A DNA stretch of 14,434 nt from Clostridiales bacterium (GCA_004558825.1 SFDB01000021.1:1-14434); one strand, 5' to 3'. Shown: positions 1 through 6,382, counted from the first letter of the stretch. Program-made: numbers and translations. The notes: generated by a model from the sequence alone, not told the origin.

Positions 1-30
1 TTTCGCCTTCCCCAAGCTCCGCGCGGCTCG

Positions 31-100
31 CGCTTCCTGCGGAAGCTTGCGCCCCTGCGGGCGCGGCGGCTGCGCCGCCCCGCTCGCCGCGCTCGGGGGC
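31..100. repeat. Run of consecutive GC-rich short hairpins
   Basis: Four inverted repeats follow one another almost without a gap: GCTTCC-TGC-GGAAGC (32-46), GCGCCC-CTGC-GGGCGC (49-64), GGCGGC-TGC-GCCGCC (65-79) and a weaker CCCCG...CGGGG (78-98). The first three arms are perfect six-mers with three- or four-base loops ending in TGC. No convincing reading frame crosses the stretch and it is much richer in GC than the sequence from 120 on. It resembles an intergenic REP-like or palindromic unit. It may extend beyond the left edge. Its function is not visible. Confidence 0.6.
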
Positions 101-168
101 CGCAAACCGCGTTGCCGAAAGCTACTGTATCATTTTTGAAGCATTTTGAGGCGTCTTTGTATTTTTAC

Positions 169-197
169 TTGACCATACCGAACAAATGTTCTATAAT
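169..197 (+). promoter_or_regulatory. Sigma-A-type promoter for the ArpU-like gene
   Basis: TTGACC (169-174), a 17-base spacer and TATAAT (192-197) give a near-perfect housekeeping promoter. The predicted transcription start near 204 lies downstream of the in-frame ATG at 186, which excludes that ATG as the start and supports the ATG at 231. Confidence 0.8.
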
Positions 198-230
198 ATC
201 CGCGTAGCACAGCAAAAGGAGGATTCAAAA

Positions 231-770
231 ATGGAATATCAGATTGATAAGACTGAGCTTGAAAAGCCGGAAAAGCACGCTGAACTTGATTCAATTATTG
301 CGGCAGCTCTAAAAAGCAGAAATGTAACGGGGGATATAGCCTACAGACAGACCGAGAAGCGTCTTAAAGCGCTGCCTATGCTTATCGACAGGATTGAGGA
401 CGAAAAGGAGGAGCTTGCGGAGCTCGAGAATTACGGGGTTGATGGCCTGAGACATGTTGCGCGCTCCTATGTGAGCATGATAAAGCCGGGAATGCGAATC
501 ACGCCCGAGGAGGCGCACGCCGTTCAGATGGCGCGTTTGCGCGCTCAGCTCAATTCGGACGAGCTTGAGGTGCGGCGCATGAAGCGTGCGCTTGCGCTTA
601 TAGAGGACGACCCGTATTATGAAATAATCAAGCAGTATTACTATCGCTGCAAGCCCGATTCGGCGATTTCGTACCGAATGAACTGCGATACGGCCACCGT
701 CGGCCGCAACAGGCGTCGGCTTGTAAAAAAGCTTGCGCTGCGTCTTTACGGCGCAGATGTGCTCGAATGA
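231..770 (+). CDS. ArpU/phage-type sigma-like helix-turn-helix regulator
   Basis: The start is the ATG at 231, preceded by AAAGGAGGA at 215-223; the 179-residue product is acidic and helical. The middle (about 40-65 and 95-125) is rich in Glu, Lys, Arg and Leu and looks like a coiled-coil or helical bundle. The C-terminus (about 128-170) has the YYEIIKQYYY segment followed by a sigma-70 region 4-like helix-turn-helix (SAISYRMNCDTATVGRNRRRL). This arrangement is typical of ArpU/RinA-type phage late-transcription regulators of Bacillota. No phage structural or lysis gene is in view, so it may be a domesticated or orphan regulator, or the last gene of a unit to the left. A terminator follows directly. 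The family call is by pattern, not by search; the exact target is unknown. Confidence 0.6.
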   Translation: MEYQIDKTELEKPEKHAELDSIIAAALKSRNVTGDIAYRQTEKRLKALPMLIDRIEDEKEELAELENYGVDGLRHVARSYVSMIKPGMRITPEEAHAVQMARLRAQLNSDELEVRRMKRALALIEDDPYYEIIKQYYYRCKPDSAISYRMNCDTATVGRNRRRLVKKLALRLYGADVLE

Positions 771-777
771 ATGAAAT

Positions 778-809
778 GGCCTCGGAGAGCGTTCCCCGAG
801 GCCTCTTTT
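778..809. terminator. Intrinsic terminator between convergent genes
   Basis: A perfect eight-base stem, GGCCTCGG (778-785) and CCGAGGCC (796-803), with a ten-base loop is followed by TCTTTT on the plus strand. It starts eight bases after the stop of the ArpU-like gene and ends just before the stop of the convergent thiT-like gene. Confidence 0.8.
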
Positions 810-812
810 ATG

Positions 813-1484
813 CTATGCTGCCTTTGCAAACTTTTCGATACGCTTCATGAAGGGTATGAAAGCGACGACGGTGCAAAGCAGCGTATCGACGCCTATCGTT
901 AGGCCGTTGTATGCGAAGGAGTACACAATTGCGCTCGAAAAACCGGCTTCGGCAGCGGAATCGGCAAAGAATATCACGCCGGACAGCACGGAGCAAAGCA
1001 TGCGCGCTATACCTGCGACAGCCACGCCGAGCGGGAGCTTCTTCGGGAAGAAGGAAGCAAGGCCGAGGCATGTGAAGGCGAGGAAATAGTCGATTATGAA
1101 CTGCGCCCAGTGAACGATATAGGCGCCCTGAATTATTTGCAGCACGCTGTAGGCAAAAGCGGCAGTGAAGCCGTATGCGGGGCCGAACCAACATGCGTAG
1201 GCGCAAATCGGGAGCATACTGAAAAGCGTAATCGAACCGCCGAGCGGCATCGAAAAGAGCTTAATATAGCTGAGCACGAACGAGAGCGTTACGCAAAGTG
1301 CGCCGTAAACGAGAGCCCGCGTTTTGTTGTTTGGGGCAATTCTGTCTTTTTTGCTCGATGCGCCGCTTATGGCGACAACAATAACGAGAGCGACGAAAAG
1401 CACTATGCCGCCGATGAGCATGTACAACTCAAGGCCGTCAAGCTTGGCGAGCTTTTCAAAAAGCACAAATCTAATCTTATCCAT
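813..1484 (-). CDS. thiT: ThiT-family thiamine ECF transporter, S component
   Basis: A 223-residue integral membrane protein, the substrate-binding S subunit of a thiamine energy-coupling-factor transporter that would share the EcfA/EcfA'/EcfT module encoded elsewhere. Hydrophobic segments lie near 20-40, 57-78, 86-105, 107-122, 127-146, 152-173 and 185-212. ThiT-like motifs are GGSITL-SMLPI (82-93) and AYIVHWAQFIIDYFLAF (121-137), the latter matching the conserved HxxQxxxDY region of the thiamine pocket. The first segment (20-40) plus a polar linker precedes the usual six-helix core. The start at 1484 is chosen because GGAGG lies seven bases upstream; a longer frame to 1580 would run through the regulatory leader. 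A TPP riboswitch and terminator upstream independently support the thiamine assignment. Confidence 0.9.
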   Translation of the reverse strand: MDKIRFVLFEKLAKLDGLELYMLIGGIVLFVALVIVVAISGASSKKDRIAPNNKTRALVYGALCVTLSFVLSYIKLFSMPLGGSITLFSMLPICAYACWFGPAYGFTAAFAYSVLQIIQGAYIVHWAQFIIDYFLAFTCLGLASFFPKKLPLGVAVAGIARMLCSVLSGVIFFADSAAEAGFSSAIVYSFAYNGLTIGVDTLLCTVVAFIPFMKRIEKFAKAA

Positions 1485-1510
1485 TTCAAGCCTCCGTGTT
1501 TGCAGATATG

Positions 1511-1546
1511 AAAAAATCCTCATACCGCGTAAAATCGGGCACGAGG
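1511..1546 (-). terminator. Riboswitch-controlled intrinsic terminator before thiT
   Basis: Read on the minus strand, CCTCGTGCC (1546-1538) pairs with GGTATGAGG (1526-1518), nine pairs including two G-T wobbles, around an 11-base loop and followed by ATTTTTT. It lies between the TPP aptamer and the thiT start, so it is the natural expression platform: with TPP bound, transcription would stop here. Confidence 0.75.
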
Positions 1547-1585
1547 CATGCGAACAAACATGAATATGAGCCGCTTGCATCAGCT

Positions 1586-1672
1586 GCCGCCTCCCTACGC
1601 AGGTACTACCCCAACAGGTTCCAAGGGTTTGCCGAAAAATCGGTATTCTCAGCGCGACTGCGCTCCCCCGGC
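1586..1672 (-). ncRNA. TPP riboswitch (THI element)
   Basis: Read on the minus strand, the conserved TPP aptamer blocks appear in order: GGGGGAGC near 1669, CTGAGA (1652-1647), ACCCTTGGAACCTG (down to 1615), and GCGTAGGGA (around 1600-1592). These are the pyrimidine-sensing and pyrophosphate-sensing helix signatures of the family. It lies in the leader of the thiT-like gene, upstream of an intrinsic terminator and about ten bases downstream of a good promoter. Expected action: TPP lowers transporter expression. Confidence 0.95.
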
Positions 1673-1688
1673 GGATGTTTTCAAGAGC

Positions 1689-1717
1689 ATTATAGCGCCG
1701 CCTCTCCGCGATTGCAA
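1689..1717 (-). promoter_or_regulatory. Promoter of the riboswitch-thiT transcript
   Basis: On the minus strand TTGCAA (1717-1712), a 17-base spacer and a perfect TATAAT (1694-1689). The predicted start near 1682 puts the aptamer right at the 5' end of the RNA. A palindrome CACTTTTT-GCTT-AAAAAGTG (1718-1737) lies directly upstream of the -35 box. Confidence 0.75.
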
Positions 1718-1779
1718 CACTTTTTGCTTAAAAAGTGCATAATTGAAGCCGCATATGTGCCGGCCGTCGGTTTTGCGGC

Positions 1780-1808
1780 TTGAAAATGCGGTTAGAGTGT
1801 GCTAACCT
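1780..1808 (+). promoter_or_regulatory. DtxR-family gene promoter with overlapping dyad operator candidate
   Basis: A perfect dyad GGTTAG-N6-CTAACC (1790-1807) lies 32 bases before the start of the DtxR-family gene. It overlaps the only plausible promoter, TTGAAA (1780-1785), 17 bases, TAACCT (1803-1808). DtxR-family repressors bind interrupted TTAG...CTAA-type palindromes, so this is a good candidate for a self-regulated operator. The -10 match is poor. Confidence 0.55.
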
Positions 1809-1839
1809 ATGGACAGCACAAAAAGAAAGGTGAAAGACC

Positions 1840-2208
1840 ATGGAAATTCTACGGGCGGCGGAGGACTATCTCGAGGCCATGCTGATGATGAAGGAAAAGC
1901 ACGGCTATATCAGGTCGATAGATGTGGCCGAGCAGCTCGGCGTCACGAAGCCGAGCGTCACCTACGCCACGAAGCGGCTGAAGCAGAGCGGCCACATTAC
2001 CATGGATAAGGACGGCTTTATAACGCTCACCGAAAGCGGCATGAGCATTGCGTCGAAGATGCTCGACCGTCACAAGACGCTGACGGGGTTTCTCATGGCG
2101 CTCGGCGTGGATAAGGAGACCGCCCAGGCGGACGCCTGCAAAATCGAGCATGACGTAAGCCAAAAGACGTATGAGGCAATATGCGCGCACGCAATGGGCA
2201 AGCATTAA
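1840..2208 (+). CDS. DtxR/MntR-family metal-dependent repressor (short form)
   Basis: A 122-residue protein without the C-terminal SH3-like domain, the size of MntR. Residues 1-65 form the winged helix (AAEDYLEAML, then IDVAEQLGVTKPSVTYATKRLKQ as the helix-turn-helix); 66-120 form the dimerisation and metal-binding helices. By alignment from memory with B. subtilis MntR (D8, E11, H77, E99, E102, H103), the ligands here are D9, E12, H78, C100, E103 and H104. The Cys at the E99 position is the DtxR/IdeR iron-type residue (ACRWEH in DtxR, ACKIEH here), so the metal specificity is not obvious. A GAAAGG sequence precedes the ATG. No metal transporter gene is adjacent, so its regulon must lie elsewhere. 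The operator-like dyad upstream suggests autoregulation. Confidence 0.85.
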   Translation: MEILRAAEDYLEAMLMMKEKHGYIRSIDVAEQLGVTKPSVTYATKRLKQSGHITMDKDGFITLTESGMSIASKMLDRHKTLTGFLMALGVDKETAQADACKIEHDVSQKTYEAICAHAMGKH

Positions 2209-2277
2209 GCGCGGCCGGCTGACGTGCAGAGCGGACATGCTATGCTGAACGGAAAAGGGCTGACATCTGCCTGACGC

Positions 2278-2305
2278 TTTACCTGCTTCATATTTATGGT
2301 ATAAT
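2278..2305 (+). promoter_or_regulatory. Housekeeping promoter upstream of the ECF sigma gene
   Basis: TTTACC (2278-2283), a 16-base spacer and a perfect TATAAT (2300-2305) with an extended TGG just before it. It lies about 85 bases before the sigma gene and would give a basal transcript in addition to the ECF-type promoter further downstream. Confidence 0.65.
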
Positions 2306-2338
2306 CAAACAAGCCTGCGCAATGTTTTTGAGGAATTA

Positions 2339-2364
2339 TGAAACCTTTTCGGAAACAAAGCGTT
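2339..2364 (+). promoter_or_regulatory. Candidate autoregulatory ECF-sigma promoter
   Basis: TGAAAC (2339-2344), exactly 16 bases, then CGTT (2361-2364). TGAAAC-N16-CGT(A/C/T) is the promoter pattern used by SigW/SigX/SigM-type ECF factors in Bacillota. The site lies directly before the ribosome binding site of the ECF sigma gene, the usual place for autoregulation. Confidence 0.65.
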
Positions 2365-2391
2365 TAATCAAGTGAAAAGGAGCTTTGAACA

Positions 2392-2904
2392 GTGGATTTC
2401 GATTCGCTGTATGCGCAATATTCGCGTCTTGTGTTCTGGGCCGCATATAATGTGACGAAGAACCGCGATGCCGCCTTTGATGTATCGCAGGAGGTTTTTC
2501 TTCGCGCGCTGAAGCATCAAAAAAAGCTCGATGCGATGAACGATATGCAGCTCAAGGGCTGGCTTTACCGCGTTGCCGTAAACGGCAGCGTCGATATGCT
2601 CAGGCGCGGAAAAAAGGAGCTCCTCTACGACGTGCCGCCTAATGACGGACCGACGGACAGCGAATGCGATATGCCCGAAAGCTCCGCTATCCGCTCCGAG
2701 CGCAACTCCGTGCTGCGCGACTCCGTGAACGCGCTCGACGATATCTATCGCGAGCCCGTGCTGCTCCACTACTATTCGGGCCTGAATTATCATGACATTG
2801 CGGCGCTGTTGAATGTGGCAGAGGGGACTGTGAAGTCACGCATGTCACGCGCAAAAGCGATGCTTCGGACGATGCTCGGGGAAAGGGGGATGAACGATGA
2901 ATGA
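2392..2904 (+). CDS. ECF (group 4) RNA polymerase sigma factor
   Basis: The 170-residue product has the two-domain ECF layout. Region 2 is at about 3-72 (YSRLVFWAAYNVTKN, DAAFDVSQEVFLRAL, and GWLYRVAVNGSVDMLRR for promoter melting and recognition). A variable acidic linker spans 78-100. Region 4 is at about 107-162 (YREPVLLHYYSGLNYHDIAALLNVAEGTVKSRMSRAKAMLR), which contacts the -35 element. The start is a GTG at 2392 with AAAAGGAG ten to twelve bases upstream; translation begins MDFDSLYAQYSR as usual in the family. Its last eight bases overlap the anti-sigma gene, so the two are translationally coupled. A TGAAAC-N16-CGTT promoter just upstream suggests it activates itself. The ECF subgroup was not determined. 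Confidence 0.92.
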   Translation: MDFDSLYAQYSRLVFWAAYNVTKNRDAAFDVSQEVFLRALKHQKKLDAMNDMQLKGWLYRVAVNGSVDMLRRGKKELLYDVPPNDGPTDSECDMPESSAIRSERNSVLRDSVNALDDIYREPVLLHYYSGLNYHDIAALLNVAEGTVKSRMSRAKAMLRTMLGERGMNDE

Positions 2905-3631
2905 TACTTTTGACGATATGATGCGTGAGCACGCTTGTAAAGCCGATTCGCTCGTCGATTACGGTGCGCTTTACGAGAGCGTGAAACGGAAGGAGCGCCA
3001 AAAGCGCCGCTCCTCACGCGTTCTTGTGACGTCGCTCGCCTCCGCCGCCGCATGCGCCGTCCTGCTTTTCGCAGGAATCAGGATGTTTAAAGGGTCTCTC
3101 CCACCCCAATCGTTAGAAAAAAATAATGCACCCCTTGAGAACATCAGCGAACCTAACGCTGCGCCCGACCATGTGGTCAAGGGCGGCTGCGATGCTAACG
3201 ATGCAGACCCTGCGGGAGAGCCGACAAAGTCGTTTTCCGGCACTGCACAGGGAGGGTGCGCCGATATGGCAAACGAGCTCAGGCCTTTGTCGGAATACGA
3301 GTCTGACGGCTTCAAGGTCGAGCGCTTCGACGCAGGCGTGCAAAGCGTAGCCGACATAAGCGCAGCGCTGAGCCTTAATGCGTTTGACGGTATGACGGCC
3401 AATGCATCGAGCCGCGATTATATTCTCGCGTATTCGGACGATAAGGAGATAGAGGCCTGCATAATTCATGCCGCATATGAGGACTTGCGCGCAGGGGAGG
3501 CCGCAGTATACATGAATCCCGACGGAACGGGCGGCGTGATATGGCGCATCGGCGACGACGCGGTCATATATATACGCACGCGCGGCTTAGACGCGGACGG
3601 CGTAAAGGCGCTGATTGACTTTCAAAGATAA
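2897..3631 (+). CDS. Membrane-anchored anti-sigma factor of the ECF pair
   Basis: A 244-residue single-pass membrane protein whose ATG overlaps the end of the sigma gene by eight bases. Residues 1-40 are cytoplasmic and would bind the sigma factor; they end in a basic stretch (KRKERQKRRSSR). One membrane segment lies at about 43-62. The outer part (65-244) has a Pro/Asn-rich, low-complexity stalk with Cys98 and Cys121, and a folded C-terminal module (about 130-244) ending VYMNPDGTGGVIWRIGDDAVIYIRTRG, similar in style to DUF4367-type sensor domains found on Bacillota anti-sigma factors. No HxxxCxxC zinc motif of classical ZAS proteins is present in the N-terminus; only C14 follows H12. The call rests mainly on operon position and topology. 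Confidence 0.75.
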   Translation: MNDTFDDMMREHACKADSLVDYGALYESVKRKERQKRRSSRVLVTSLASAAACAVLLFAGIRMFKGSLPPQSLEKNNAPLENISEPNAAPDHVVKGGCDANDADPAGEPTKSFSGTAQGGCADMANELRPLSEYESDGFKVERFDAGVQSVADISAALSLNAFDGMTANASSRDYILAYSDDKEIEACIIHAAYEDLRAGEAAVYMNPDGTGGVIWRIGDDAVIYIRTRGLDADGVKALIDFQR

Positions 3632-3648
3632 GCCCCTTTTCAAGGCGT

Positions 3649-3696
3649 AAAAAAGCTCCGCGTTCGGCAGATGCACCGAGCGCGGTTTAGTTTTTT
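3649..3696. terminator. Bidirectional intrinsic terminator
   Basis: CCGCGTTCGG (3658-3667) pairs with CCGAGCGCGG (3676-3685), ten pairs with one wobble and an eight-base loop. The plus strand continues with TTTAGTTTTTT, the minus strand with AGCTTTTTT (from AAAAAA at 3649-3654). It can end both the sigma/anti-sigma transcript and the convergent dehydrogenase transcript. Confidence 0.88.
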
Positions 3697-3721
3697 GTCT
3701 GCGTAAAAATGCGCCTTGCGG

Positions 3722-5029
3722 CTAAAGCCTCCAATACCGCCAGCGGCGCTGCGCCTCGCGCTTGTCGAGCACGCTCTTCACGTCGATAAGCACGCATTCG
3801 CCGCCGCCGAAAAGCGCGTCTATTTCGTCGAATGTGAGAGCCTTGAACTCGTCGTGCGCCACAGCGAGTATTACGCAGTCGGCGTCGCGTATCTCGGAAA
3901 CGGGCGTGAGCGAAACGCCGTATTCGCGCATTGCGTCGTCCGCGTCGGCGCGCGGATCGGCTACAATCGGAGAAATTCCGTATTCCTTGAGCCGCGCTAT
4001 GATGCCGACAATTTTGCTGTTGCGTATGTCGGGACAGTTTTCCTTAAAAGTGAGGCCGAGTATCGCAACCCTGCACGCCTTGACCGCCTTGCCCGCAAGA
4101 ATCATCTGCTTTATTGCCGCGTCGGCGACGAATGCGCCCATGCCGTCGTTGACCTTGCGCCCCGATAGTATTATCTGGCTGTGGTAGCCGAGCTTTTCAG
4201 CCTGGTAGATGAAATAGTACGGGTCTACGCCTATGCAGTGGCCGCCGACGAGGCCCGGGCGGAAGCCGAGCGCGTTCCATTTCGTGTTCATGCCGTCAAC
4301 CACTTCGGCGGTATCAATGCCCATTTTATCAAAAACCATCGCAAGCTCGTTCATGAACGCGATGTTTATGTCGCGCTGACTGTTCTCGACGACCTTTATA
4401 GCCTCTGCCGTTTTTATCGTCGAAACGGGATATGTGCCTGCGTCGATTATAAGGTCGTATACCTTTTTTATCGTGTCGAGCGATTCCGCGTCCATGCCGC
4501 TGACGATTTTCTTTATGTTTTCAAGGCGATGAAGCTTATCGCCGGGGTTAATGCGCTCCGGCGAGTAGCCAACCTTGAAATCGGCGCCGCACCTTAGACC
4601 CGACGCGCGCTCGAGTATCGGGACGCATATGTCCTCCGTTACGCCCGGATAAACCGTCGATTCGTATACAACGACGCTGCCCTTTGCGAGATTGCGGCCG
4701 AGTATTTCCGACGCGCCTGCGACGGGCGAAAGGTCGGGCGTTTTGTCGAGATTGACCGGCGTTGGCACGGCCACGATGTGAAACTTCGCGGCGCGAAGCC
4801 TTTGCTCATCGCTGGTAAACTCTACGGAGCACTCCGCAACGGCGCTGTCGCCAACCTCGTCCGTTGGGTCAATTCCCGAACGATAGAGGTCAATTTTGCG
4901 CGGATTGAGGTCGAAGCCGATTACGTTGACCTTCTTTGAAAAGGCTACGGCTATCGGCATTCCCACATAGCCAAGCCCGATTACGGACAAGGCCTCCCTT
5001 TTTTGAAGCAAATCGTTATAGAGATTCAT
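3722..5029 (-). CDS. UDP-GlcNAc/GalNAc 6-dehydrogenase, TviB/WbpA type
   Basis: A cytoplasmic NAD-dependent four-electron dehydrogenase that oxidises C6 of a UDP-HexNAc sugar to a uronic acid for surface polysaccharides. The 435 residues show all three UDP-glucose/GDP-mannose dehydrogenase domains: Rossmann GLGYVG at 18-23, the central domain with K212 and N216 (AIKVVENSQRD), and catalytic Cys265 in GGHCIGVDPYY, then the C-terminal UDP-binding domain (GLTFKENCPDIRNSK, 325-339). The wording around ERINPGD, HRLENIKKI, FRPGLVGGHCIG and TFKENCPDIRNSKI matches the Vi-antigen TviB/WbpO branch better than Ugd. The ATG lies 12 bases after the stop of the aminopeptidase gene; its ribosome binding site is weak (GGCGGC), so coupling is likely. 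No polysaccharide gene cluster adjoins it. The precise sugar is not certain. Confidence 0.88.
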   Translation of the reverse strand: MNLYNDLLQKREALSVIGLGYVGMPIAVAFSKKVNVIGFDLNPRKIDLYRSGIDPTDEVGDSAVAECSVEFTSDEQRLRAAKFHIVAVPTPVNLDKTPDLSPVAGASEILGRNLAKGSVVVYESTVYPGVTEDICVPILERASGLRCGADFKVGYSPERINPGDKLHRLENIKKIVSGMDAESLDTIKKVYDLIIDAGTYPVSTIKTAEAIKVVENSQRDINIAFMNELAMVFDKMGIDTAEVVDGMNTKWNALGFRPGLVGGHCIGVDPYYFIYQAEKLGYHSQIILSGRKVNDGMGAFVADAAIKQMILAGKAVKACRVAILGLTFKENCPDIRNSKIVGIIARLKEYGISPIVADPRADADDAMREYGVSLTPVSEIRDADCVILAVAHDEFKALTFDEIDALFGGGECVLIDVKSVLDKREAQRRWRYWRL

Positions 5030-5041
5030 TGCCGCCGCTGA

Positions 5042-6352
5042 TTACTTATCGAGATACGTTCCGTCGGCGTCGGCGGTGAGCGCGCTTTCGAAGAACGCCC
5101 TGATGCCGTCCGTCATGTAGCCGATGTCCTTGACGCCTGCCGTTTCATAGCACGAGTGCATGGCAAGCTGGGCGAGGCCAATGTCTATCGTGTTGAGCGA
5201 AACGTGCGCGTTTGATATGTTGCCGAGCGTTGAGCCGCCCGCCATGTCCGAGCGGTTTGAGAAATGCTGGCAAGGTATGCCCGCGCTGCGGCATATGCGT
5301 TGGAACATGGCCGCTGAAACGGCGTCGGTCGTGTATTTTTGGTTCGCGTTATGCTTTATGACAATGCCCTCGTTCATGAATACGCAGTTTGTGGCGTCCG
5401 TCTTCTCGGGGTGGTTCGGGTGTACGGCGTGCGCGTTGTCGGCCGAAAGCATGAGGCTTGACGCGACTGCGGTAAAGTATTGCTCGCGCGTGCGGCCGAG
5501 CGAGATGTTTATGCGCTCGAGCACGTCGCTGAGGAATGTCGAATCTGCGCCCTGCTTCGTGCCGCTGCCGACCTCTTCGTTGTCGGAGACGTAGTAGACG
5601 CAGGCGCTCCGCGGGTTTTCCGCGGCAACGAACGCCTTGAGAGAAGTGAAGGCGCATTCGAGGTCGTCGAGCTGCGGGCAGCAGATAAACTCGTTTTCGG
5701 GGCCGAACGTCGTGCCGCGCATACGGTTATAGAGGAAAAGATCATAGCCGATTATGCGCTCTGCGTCAACGCCCGCGCCGTCCGCAAGCTCCTTCATCAG
5801 CCTGCCCTTGGCGGCGCCGTCGCCGAACAGGGGGAGCGTATCGACCTGCGCGTTGTATTTGAAGCCGTCGTTTATGTCGCGGTTCATGTGTATGGCCACG
5901 TTTGGGATAACGAGCGCGTCGCGCCCAAGGTCTACAAGGTGCGTGCGTATGCCCGTTTCGTCGCTCGTAATGATGCGTCCCGCGACCGAGAGAGGGCGGT
6001 CGAACCACGTCGAGATTATCATGCCGCCGTAGCGCTCGGTGTTGAGCTGGGTATATTTGCCGCGCACGTCAAGCTCGAAATTCGTTTTCAGCTTGAAAGT
6101 CGGAGAATCGCTGTGCGAGGCGACTATTCTGTATGAGCCGAAGCCCGCCGCGGGCAGCCTGAATGCGATTATCGAAGAAAGGTTGCGCGTGACGTAGTAG
6201 CCCTTGCCGTATTCGAGCGACCAGACCGCGCCCTCCTCAAGGCGCGTGAAGCCGCTTGCGTCAAGCTCGTTCGCAATGTTATGCACGGCATGGAAGGCCG
6301 TCGGAGAAGCGGCAATAAAATCAATAAGCGCTGTAGCTTTTTCGTTTTTCAT
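5042..6352 (-). CDS. apeB: M18 family aspartyl aminopeptidase
   Basis: A 436-residue, probably cytosolic, dodecameric zinc aminopeptidase that removes acidic N-terminal residues. M18 metal and catalytic signatures are complete: ASHSDSP (H80), QLDDLE (D229), DNEEVGSGT (E259/E260), SADNAHAVHPN (D305) and AMHSCYE (H399); NRSDMAGGSTLG (366-377) is also typical. Length agrees with bacterial family members (about 430). The start is the ATG at 6352 because AAGGAG stands six bases before it; the TTG at 6367 would place the ribosome binding site inside the coding region. It is the first gene of a two-gene minus-strand unit with the nucleotide-sugar dehydrogenase; the link looks like shared transcription rather than a shared pathway. 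Confidence 0.93.
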   Translation of the reverse strand: MKNEKATALIDFIAASPTAFHAVHNIANELDASGFTRLEEGAVWSLEYGKGYYVTRNLSSIIAFRLPAAGFGSYRIVASHSDSPTFKLKTNFELDVRGKYTQLNTERYGGMIISTWFDRPLSVAGRIITSDETGIRTHLVDLGRDALVIPNVAIHMNRDINDGFKYNAQVDTLPLFGDGAAKGRLMKELADGAGVDAERIIGYDLFLYNRMRGTTFGPENEFICCPQLDDLECAFTSLKAFVAAENPRSACVYYVSDNEEVGSGTKQGADSTFLSDVLERINISLGRTREQYFTAVASSLMLSADNAHAVHPNHPEKTDATNCVFMNEGIVIKHNANQKYTTDAVSAAMFQRICRSAGIPCQHFSNRSDMAGGSTLGNISNAHVSLNTIDIGLAQLAMHSCYETAGVKDIGYMTDGIRAFFESALTADADGTYLDK

Positions 6353-6382
6353 TCTGAACTCCTTCAATTTTTATATACAGAT

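Noticed and set aside
186..230. Extended start (MFYNIR...) for the ArpU-like gene
   Set aside because: The ATG at 186 lies within the predicted promoter spacer, upstream of the transcription start, and has no ribosome binding site; the ATG at 231 has AAAGGAGGA.
1485..1580. N-terminal extension of the thiT-like gene
   Set aside because: These codons run through the riboswitch terminator and have no ribosome binding site; the ATG at 1484 has GGAGG and begins the plausible protein.
5480..6136. Long plus-strand open frame opposite apeB
   Set aside because: It is Arg/Ala/Val-rich antisense shadow of a well-supported gene, a common effect of high-GC codon use, with no ribosome binding site or family motif.
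6353..6367. TTG start at 6367 for apeB
   Set aside because: It would use the AAGGAG ribosome binding site as coding sequence; the ATG at 6352 is correctly spaced from it.
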